Below are positions 41,277-47,103 of a stretch of 58,304 nt of DNA, piece by piece. Both the position numbers and the translations under genes were made by a program. The stretch comes from an uncultured Chloroflexota bacterium (GTDB lineage: Bacteria; Chloroflexota; Anaerolineae; Anaerolineales; Villigracilaceae): contig CAIWRB010000069.1 of the NCBI GenBank assembly GCA_903914955.1, positions 1 through 58,304 of the forward strand, read 5' to 3'. The notes below the pieces were generated by a model. The model was not told the DNA's origin and made no database searches. It saw only the letters and a list, made by a program, of their open reading frames with translations. Every line of letters begins with the position of its first letter. Position 1 is the first letter of the stretch.

Positions 41277-44090
41277 ATGAATAAGTGGGTTTTTCTCTTT
41301 AATGAAGTTAAAGAAGTTGAGAAGGTTGCCGGTGGTTCGTGGGATAACGTAAAAGGTCTCGTAGGCGGCAAGGGTTCGGGTTTGTTGGATATGACGCGCG
41401 CTGGTGTGCCAGTTCCGCCGTTTTTTACGGTGACAACTGCCGCCTGTAACGCATATCAAAAGCTGGGAAAGTTCCCAGCCGGTTTGTGGGACCAGGAATT
41501 AAAAGCGTTGAAACAGGTGGAAAAGAAAGCGGGCAAGAAGTTTGGCGACCCAAAGAATCCATTGCTGGTTTCATGCCGTTCAGGCGCGAAGTTTTCGATG
41601 CCCGGAATGATGGACACTGTTTTGAACCTTGGTATGACAGATCAGACCGCTGCAGGCATGGTCGCATTGACAGGCAATGCGCGCTTTGTCTACGATTCAT
41701 ATCGCCGTCTTGTTGAAATGTTTGGCTCGGTCGTGTTGGGAATTCCTGACGAAGCCTTTGAACAACCTCTCGAAGAATACAAACATAAGAATGGCTATAA
41801 GCTTGATACCGAGATGACCGCCGACGACTGGAAGGAAATGGTCGAGATGTTCAAGGCAGTAGTTAGAAGAGAAAAGGGATTTGATTTTCCCCAGGATCCA
41901 TACAAGCAGCTGGAGTTGGCCACAGAAGCAGTTTTCAAATCATGGAATGGAAAACGCGCGATCGACTATCGAAACGCGACTGGTATCTCCCACGATCTGG
42001 GAACTGCGGTCAATATTCAAACGATGGCTTTCGGCAACATGGGCGATGACTCAGCTACCGGCGTAGCATTCACCCGCAATCCATCCACTGGCGACAAAAA
42101 AATGATGGGCGATTTCCTGTTCAACGCGCAGGGCGAAGATGTAGTGGCAGGTATCCGCAATGCAAATCCGATTGAATCGATGAAAGAACGCATGCCCGCC
42201 GCCTATGACGAATTCATGAAGATCACTGCGCGCCTAGAAAAACATTACAAGGATATGCAGGATGTTGAGTTCACCATCGAGCGCGGAAAATTGTGGATGC
42301 TGCAAACTCGCAATGGCAAGCGCACCGCGCAATCTGCTGTGAAGCTTGCGGTGGATATGGCGAACGAAGGCTTGATCACAAAAGATGAAGCTGTGGAACG
42401 CATCACCCCAGAAAATGTGGATACGCTTTTGCACCCGCAGTTCAATAACGAAGCGAAGAAAGTAGCAGAGCAGGAAGGGAAGTTCATCGCAAAAGGCGTG
42501 AATGCTTCTCCAGGCGCGGCAGTTGGTCAAATTTATTTTGATGCGGACATGGCCGAGAAGATGGCGAAGGAAGGCAAGCAGGATACCATTATGGTGCGTC
42601 CGTTTACCAAGCCTGATGATGTGCACGGCATGATCGCCTCCAAAGGTGTGTTGACCAGCGAAGGCGGCGCTACGTCTCATGCAGCAGTCGTTGCCCGCCA
42701 GTTCGGTATTCCCTGCGTGGTAGGCGCGTCCATGATCAAGATCGATCTTGAGAGACGCGTCATGAATATCGGTGATCTGGTAGTAAAAGAAGGTGAGTGG
42801 ATCTCTGTAGATGGCGCAACGGGACAGGTATTCCTGGGCAAGATCGCAATGACCACTCCTTCACTTGAAGAACAGACCGAGCTGTTGGTCCTGCTCAAAT
42901 GGGCTGATGAAATTTGCGCCCGCAAAAATATGCGCGTTGCAGCGAAAGGCGCGCCGACACGCGGCCTGCAAGTGTGGGCCAATGCGGATTATCCGAAAGA
43001 TGCGCAGCGCGCTCGCACATACGGCGCTGTGGGTATTGGACTTTGCCGCACCGAGCACATGTTCTTTGAACCCGAGCGTTTGCCCATCGTTCAAGATATG
43101 ATCCTCTCTGGGACCAGCGACGGTCGCACTGCGGCCCTCAATAAATTACTGCCTTATCAGCGCAAGGATTTTGACGGTCTCTTTGAAGCAATGGACGGCT
43201 ATCCAGTCATCATCCGCTTGATTGACCCGCCGTTGCATGAATTCATGCCAGACGAAGAAAAACTACTTGAAGAAGTCATCACCATGCGCGTCAAGGGTGA
43301 GACCGATGGTTTGCCAGCCAAGGAAAATTTGCTTGAGTCCATTAAGGGCATGCACGAATCAAATCCAATGATGGGTTTGCGCGGTGTGCGTTTGAGCATT
43401 GTCATGCCTGAGATCGTTGAGATGCAAGTCCGCGCCATCTTTGAAGCCGCTGCCGATTGCACAAAGCGCGGCATTGTCGTGAAGCCCGAAGTGATGATCC
43501 CGCTCACAGGCACAGTTAAGGAATTGGAATGGATCCAACCGCGCCTGTTACGCATCGCATCCGCCGTGATGGAAGAAAAAGGCATCAAGTTCGAATACAA
43601 GTTCGGCACGATGATCGAAATTCCACGCGCGGCAGTGACTGCCAAGGAAGTGGCGACGCATGCCGAGTTCTTCTCCTTCGGCACGAACGATCTCACGCAA
43701 ATGACTTACGGATATTCACGAGATGATGCCGAACGCAATTTTCTCATAACGTATCAGGAGCAGGGCATCCTCGAGAAGAATCCGTTCCAGACCATTGACC
43801 GCGACGGCGTTGGCAAACTCATGCAATGGGCAATTGAAGAAGGCCGCAAGACCCGCCCGAATTTGGAAGTTGGCATTTGCGGCGAACACGGCGGCGACCC
43901 CGACTCGATCGAATGGTGTCACATGATCGGTAATAACTACGTTTCCTGCTCTCCCTTCCGCGTGCCGATCGCGCGTTTGGCGGCAGCTCATGCGGCTTTG
44001 AAATATTGCCCGAAAGCTGTCAAGAAAGTTGTTGTAAAAAAAGTTGTTGCTAAAAAAGCTGTTGCAAAGAAAGCAGTGAAGAAGAAATAA
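41277..44090 (+). CDS. ppdK: Pyruvate, phosphate dikinase with a lysine-rich C-terminal tail
   Basis: A 937-residue PPDK interconverting pyruvate, ATP and phosphate with PEP, AMP and PPi. The ATP-binding domain (GGKGSGLLDMTRAGVPVP) leads; the phosphohistidine is H468 in GGATSHAAVVARQFGIPC. The PEP-binding barrel contains GIGLCRTEHMFFE and GTNDLTQMTYGYSRDD. The normal enzyme ends near YCPKA; here about 23 extra residues of Lys, Val and Ala repeats follow (KKVVAKKAVAKKAVKKK), like basic DNA- or RNA-binding tails. It ends one base before the convergent hemW. Confidence 0.97.
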   Translation: MNKWVFLFNEVKEVEKVAGGSWDNVKGLVGGKGSGLLDMTRAGVPVPPFFTVTTAACNAYQKLGKFPAGLWDQELKALKQVEKKAGKKFGDPKNPLLVSCRSGAKFSMPGMMDTVLNLGMTDQTAAGMVALTGNARFVYDSYRRLVEMFGSVVLGIPDEAFEQPLEEYKHKNGYKLDTEMTADDWKEMVEMFKAVVRREKGFDFPQDPYKQLELATEAVFKSWNGKRAIDYRNATGISHDLGTAVNIQTMAFGNMGDDSATGVAFTRNPSTGDKKMMGDFLFNAQGEDVVAGIRNANPIESMKERMPAAYDEFMKITARLEKHYKDMQDVEFTIERGKLWMLQTRNGKRTAQSAVKLAVDMANEGLITKDEAVERITPENVDTLLHPQFNNEAKKVAEQEGKFIAKGVNASPGAAVGQIYFDADMAEKMAKEGKQDTIMVRPFTKPDDVHGMIASKGVLTSEGGATSHAAVVARQFGIPCVVGASMIKIDLERRVMNIGDLVVKEGEWISVDGATGQVFLGKIAMTTPSLEEQTELLVLLKWADEICARKNMRVAAKGAPTRGLQVWANADYPKDAQRARTYGAVGIGLCRTEHMFFEPERLPIVQDMILSGTSDGRTAALNKLLPYQRKDFDGLFEAMDGYPVIIRLIDPPLHEFMPDEEKLLEEVITMRVKGETDGLPAKENLLESIKGMHESNPMMGLRGVRLSIVMPEIVEMQVRAIFEAAADCTKRGIVVKPEVMIPLTGTVKELEWIQPRLLRIASAVMEEKGIKFEYKFGTMIEIPRAAVTAKEVATHAEFFSFGTNDLTQMTYGYSRDDAERNFLITYQEQGILEKNPFQTIDRDGVGKLMQWAIEEGRKTRPNLEVGICGEHGGDPDSIEWCHMIGNNYVSCSPFRVPIARLAAAHAALKYCPKAVKKVVVKKVVAKKAVAKKAVKKK

Positions 44091-44091
44091 A

Positions 44092-45360
44092 TTAAATAAA
44101 ACGCATGAAGACTTGATTCCCCAATAGTCTTCCGCGTTTGGTAAGCCGCAAGCAGACCTCCGAGGTTTCGCCGGTTTTTGGCGCCTCGGAGGTCTTTGTA
44201 AATTCTAGCAGACCAATGTGGATTAATTCCTCGATCTCTTTTGGATAGATATCTAAAAGCCCGCTTCCGAATCTTAATTTGAAAGCTGATTCTATGACCC
44301 CGGCCTTCGTCAGCCTGAGATTGGTCATCATATATTCTGACAGTTCATCCTGCGGGATTTGCTTGTGCTGGTTGACAGTGGCGGAAGATAAAGGAAAAGG
44401 CAGAAAACGGGCGGCTGAAGGCAGAGAGAGCCGCTCGATGTAAGTTTTGATTCTTAATACATTTGAATAGCGATAGCCATTGGCGTATCCATGGGCGCCT
44501 GCGCCGAAAGCCAGGTAGGGAAGTCCGCGCCAATATTGCAGGTTGTGACGGCAAGCGAATAAAGGAGCCGCAGATTGAAGGTCAAAGGTCTGACCTGCGA
44601 CTTTCGGCTTTCGGCTTTCGACATCTATCGCCCAATTTGATATTTCATAATTCACATAGCCATTCGCCGCTAAAAACTCTTCAGCATATTCGTACATTTC
44701 GGCGGCGAGGTCGGGGTCGGGGAGTGGTAGCAGTCCTTTCGATGACCAGCGCCCGAAGGGAGTGCCGTGTTCGAGAGTAAGTGCGTAGGCGGATATATGT
44801 TCAGGATGCAACTCAACGATGCGTTGAAGTGTGGTCTGCCATGTGGATAAAGTTTGCTGAGGCAAGCCATAAATAAGATCCAGATTTAAATTGTCGAAGC
44901 CCGCTTTTCTCGCAGTGGATACGGCTTCGATGACCGTGAAGAAATCGTGAATACGTTCAAGCATCCGCAATTCTTCAGTGTTCGCAGACTGCACGCCAAA
45001 GCTGATGCGATTAATGCCTGACTTGCGGATCGCGTTTAACTTTTCAGGTGAGATCGTGCCGGGGTTGGCTTCGATACTGATTTCGGCGTCAGCGCTGAAT
45101 GTAAAGGCGGTGCGCAATGCTTTTAGTACAGAATCAAATTGAGGCGCGGAAAGAAGCGAGGGCGTCCCACCTCCAAAGAAAACCGTATGCACATTAATTG
45201 GATTCGGCTTAAGCGTGGCAACTGCTTCAATCTCATTAATTAAAGCACTAACATAAGCAGGGATCGAATCTTCCTGGCCTGCGTAGGTGTTGAAGTCGCA
45301 ATAGGCGCAGCGATGTTTGCAAAATGGAATGTGGATGTAGATGGAGGTTTCAGGTTTCAT
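44092..45360 (-). CDS. hemW: HemW-type radical SAM heme chaperone
   Basis: A 422-residue radical SAM protein. C14, C18 and C21 in IPFCKHRCAYCDF ligate the 4Fe-4S cluster. The following FGGGTPSLL binds SAM. EANPGT and the HemW-type DLIYGLPQQTL are present. It lacks the arginine typical of true oxygen-independent coproporphyrinogen oxidases, as far as I can judge, so HemW is preferred. Two in-frame repeat insertions are visible: one within 44579-44621 (DVESRKPKVAGQTFDLQSAA), one near the C-terminus (SEAPKTGETSEV). Confidence 0.88.
   Translation of the reverse strand: MKPETSIYIHIPFCKHRCAYCDFNTYAGQEDSIPAYVSALINEIEAVATLKPNPINVHTVFFGGGTPSLLSAPQFDSVLKALRTAFTFSADAEISIEANPGTISPEKLNAIRKSGINRISFGVQSANTEELRMLERIHDFFTVIEAVSTARKAGFDNLNLDLIYGLPQQTLSTWQTTLQRIVELHPEHISAYALTLEHGTPFGRWSSKGLLPLPDPDLAAEMYEYAEEFLAANGYVNYEISNWAIDVESRKPKVAGQTFDLQSAAPLFACRHNLQYWRGLPYLAFGAGAHGYANGYRYSNVLRIKTYIERLSLPSAARFLPFPLSSATVNQHKQIPQDELSEYMMTNLRLTKAGVIESAFKLRFGSGLLDIYPKEIEELIHIGLLEFTKTSEAPKTGETSEVCLRLTKRGRLLGNQVFMRFI
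44155..44194. repeat. Palindromic element inside the hemW C-terminus
   Basis: GACCTCCGAGG and CCTCGGAGGTC are perfect 11-bp arms with CGCC/GGCG (4 bp) inside and a 7-nt loop. It is read in frame as roughly TSEAPKTGETSEV. On the + strand it is followed by TTTG and lies 65 nt past the ppdK stop, so it may also act as that gene's terminator. Confidence 0.8.
44579..44621. repeat. Composite repeat inside hemW
   Basis: AGGTCA and TGACCT form a small inverted repeat (44579-44596). It adjoins a three-fold tandem CTTTCGG (44601-44621). The protein here has an insertion of about 20 residues between SNWA and ACRHNLQYW, where HemW is normally compact. Confidence 0.65.
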
Positions 45361-45470
45361 GGGCAGTCGAAAAAAAAGAGTAAGGCATGGGAGGTATGGA
45401 CTGGAAATGAGCGTATGGGAATATACGGCTGGCGTGGAGACTCAATTTGATTAATTATCCTTTCACTTGC

Positions 45471-45499
45471 TTGACGCATGTATATCACAGTGGTATCCT
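45471..45499 (+). promoter_or_regulatory. Promoter of the leader peptide-aminotransferase unit
   Basis: TTGACG and TATCCT are 17 nt apart. The -10 ends 8 nt before the ATG at 45508, so the transcript would begin at the leader peptide start codon. Confidence 0.8.
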
Positions 45500-45507
45500 T
45501 GCGCGCA

Positions 45508-45618
45508 ATGTTCAACCGAGTCATTGTTGATACCAATAATACCAATCGTACTACTCGCACTATTAACTTAGTGACGGGGCGTTGGTATTTATCAGGTGAG
45601 CACGCTCACACTGGATGA
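45508..45618 (+). CDS. 36-residue leader peptide (putative attenuator)
   Basis: ATG at 45508 to TGA at 45616. The peptide begins MFNRVIVDTNNTNRTTRT and contains 7 Thr, 5 Asn and 4 Arg in 36 residues, mostly in residues 9-23. Part of its coding sequence (45574-45586) is complementary to the terminator's left arm. Translation would therefore decide which hairpin forms. It looks leaderless. It was too short for standard gene calls. The regulated gene is an aminotransferase 61 nt downstream. Limitation for Asn, Thr or Arg charging is the likely signal. Confidence 0.65.
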   Translation: MFNRVIVDTNNTNRTTRTINLVTGRWYLSGEHAHTG

Positions 45619-45655
45619 GGAAACCAAACGCCCCGAGGTTCGGGGCGTTTTTCTT
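45574..45655 (+). terminator. Antiterminator/terminator attenuator
   Basis: Terminator: AACGCCCCG (45627-45635) pairs with CGGGGCGTT (45641-45649) around AGGTT and runs into T5. Antiterminator: CGGGGCGTTGGT (45575-45586) pairs with ACCAAACGCCCCG (45623-45635), with one bulged A. The two structures share the segment 45627-45635, so only one can form. A further GTGAG/CTCAC hairpin (45596-45609) surrounds the end of the peptide. The ribosome site AAAGGAG follows at 45664. Confidence 0.8.
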
Positions 45656-45678
45656 AATACATTAAAGGAGAAACCATC

Positions 45679-46983
45679 ATGTCTATTTCAAATACCACCC
45701 CCGTCTTTGCCGTTGACGAAAAAAATCTCGTCCCAGTCAGCGAGCACTTAAAGCAAATGGCGGATATTCCACCTTCACGCATGTTTCTCATCAATAAGTC
45801 TTTGAAGGTTTATGTGGAGAAGAACGCGGGCGCGAAAATATTTGATGCATCTCAGGGTGATGGCGGAGCATCATTGCCTGGCGTGCCAAAGGCGATTTTG
45901 GAACGCGCACTTCAACTTCAACTTGAGCATGGCACTGCCTACGATATGCCATTCGGCACTGATGCGTATCGCAAAGCGGTCATTGAGCAATATTGGAAAT
46001 TGGATTCATCTTCCGGCTGGGGACCTGCAAATGTGCTCGGCACCGCGGGCGGGCGCGACGCGCTGATCAAAGTTTATCAAGCCATGTTGACTTTGGGGCA
46101 TGGTCGCCAGGGTGATCTGATTATGGTTTCCCGCGTTCCGTGGATTTCATACAACTGGGGCCCGTATGGAGTCGGTGCGAATGTGCTTTGGGCGCCCGGT
46201 GACCCTGCTCAAGGTTGGGCATATTCCGAAGATGCGATCCGCGAGAGCGTGAAGTTCGCGGAATCAAAAGGAAGAAAGATTGCGGGTATTATCATCACCA
46301 ATCCTGATAACCCAACTGGTTTGACAATTGCAGTAGAGAAGCAAGTCTCACTCGCTAAAGCTGCGTTGGAAGCGGGTGTGGCCTTTGTATTGTTCGACTG
46401 GATGTATCACTACGTCACCGACGAATCCCCAATGGATTTGAATTCCTTCCTGAAATTCTTCACACCCGAAGAACGCAAGCGCTTAATGTTCCTTGACGGG
46501 TTGACCAAATCGCTTGGAGCGTCGAACATCCGCAACTGTCATTTGATCGCGGATGAGAATGTTATCAAGTTCATTGTGGCGCGCGCTTCGCATGGAGTCA
46601 TTCCGCCGTTTTTTTCTTTGGCTGTGGCGATGGCTGCCTATGAAATGGGATATTCTGAAGCTGCAAAAACGATCATCGAGCCAACCAACGCCAGCCGAGT
46701 GGTCTTGAAGAAGCTGTTGGCTGAAAGTGGAATGCAGCACATCATCGGCAAAGGCTATTACGCCTTTATGAATGTCGGTGAATTTGTCAAAGCGGGGGGC
46801 TTGGCAGATAGTGAACCGCTCGGACAATATCTCGCCGAAAATCATGGCATTGCGATCGTCCCTGGCGCATTCTTCTCTCCCTTCGGCAATGACTGGATCC
46901 GCTTCTCGTATGCCACCCCCGCCGAAAGAACTGAAGGCGCATTCAAGAGGTTGGTAGAAGGACTGAATTCCCTTAAAGGTTAA
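45679..46983 (+). CDS. Class I/II PLP aminotransferase
   Basis: A 434-residue fold-type I enzyme. The PLP lysine is in DGLTKSLGASN, with the family motif GIIITNPDNPTG and DWMYHYVTDES between. RFSYATPAE provides the substrate-carboxylate region. It is close to aspartate/alanine aminotransferase-like proteins, but the substrate cannot be fixed. The leader peptide is rich in Thr and Asn codons. A role in aspartate-family metabolism would suit that, which is a hint and not proof. It is followed by an inverted repeat. Confidence 0.85.
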   Translation: MSISNTTPVFAVDEKNLVPVSEHLKQMADIPPSRMFLINKSLKVYVEKNAGAKIFDASQGDGGASLPGVPKAILERALQLQLEHGTAYDMPFGTDAYRKAVIEQYWKLDSSSGWGPANVLGTAGGRDALIKVYQAMLTLGHGRQGDLIMVSRVPWISYNWGPYGVGANVLWAPGDPAQGWAYSEDAIRESVKFAESKGRKIAGIIITNPDNPTGLTIAVEKQVSLAKAALEAGVAFVLFDWMYHYVTDESPMDLNSFLKFFTPEERKRLMFLDGLTKSLGASNIRNCHLIADENVIKFIVARASHGVIPPFFSLAVAMAAYEMGYSEAAKTIIEPTNASRVVLKKLLAESGMQHIIGKGYYAFMNVGEFVKAGGLADSEPLGQYLAENHGIAIVPGAFFSPFGNDWIRFSYATPAERTEGAFKRLVEGLNSLKG

Positions 46984-46998
46984 ATTTTTAAAAAGTAC

Positions 46999-47052
46999 GC
47001 AAAGAGCACGAAGAAAACCATTTAGAAACTTGACGGCATTCGTGCTCTTTGC
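46999..47052. repeat. 14-bp inverted repeat after the aminotransferase
   Basis: GCAAAGAGCACGAA and TTCGTGCTCTTTGC are perfect arms spaced by 26 nt. It lacks a T-run; it is probably a dispersed repeat and may also end transcription. Confidence 0.7.
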
Positions 47053-47103
47053 AGTTCATTGCTCTTATCTTCGTTCATCTATGTATTATTCTGGTAAAAA
47101 CTT

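Noticed and set aside
44601-44621. Three CTTTCGG units considered as the start of a CRISPR or minisatellite
   Set aside because: Units are only 7 nt, without spacers, inside hemW; no CRISPR array is present anywhere in the window.
45361-45470. Possible tRNA or T-box upstream of the leader peptide
   Set aside because: No acceptor stem, T-loop or T-box sequence was found.
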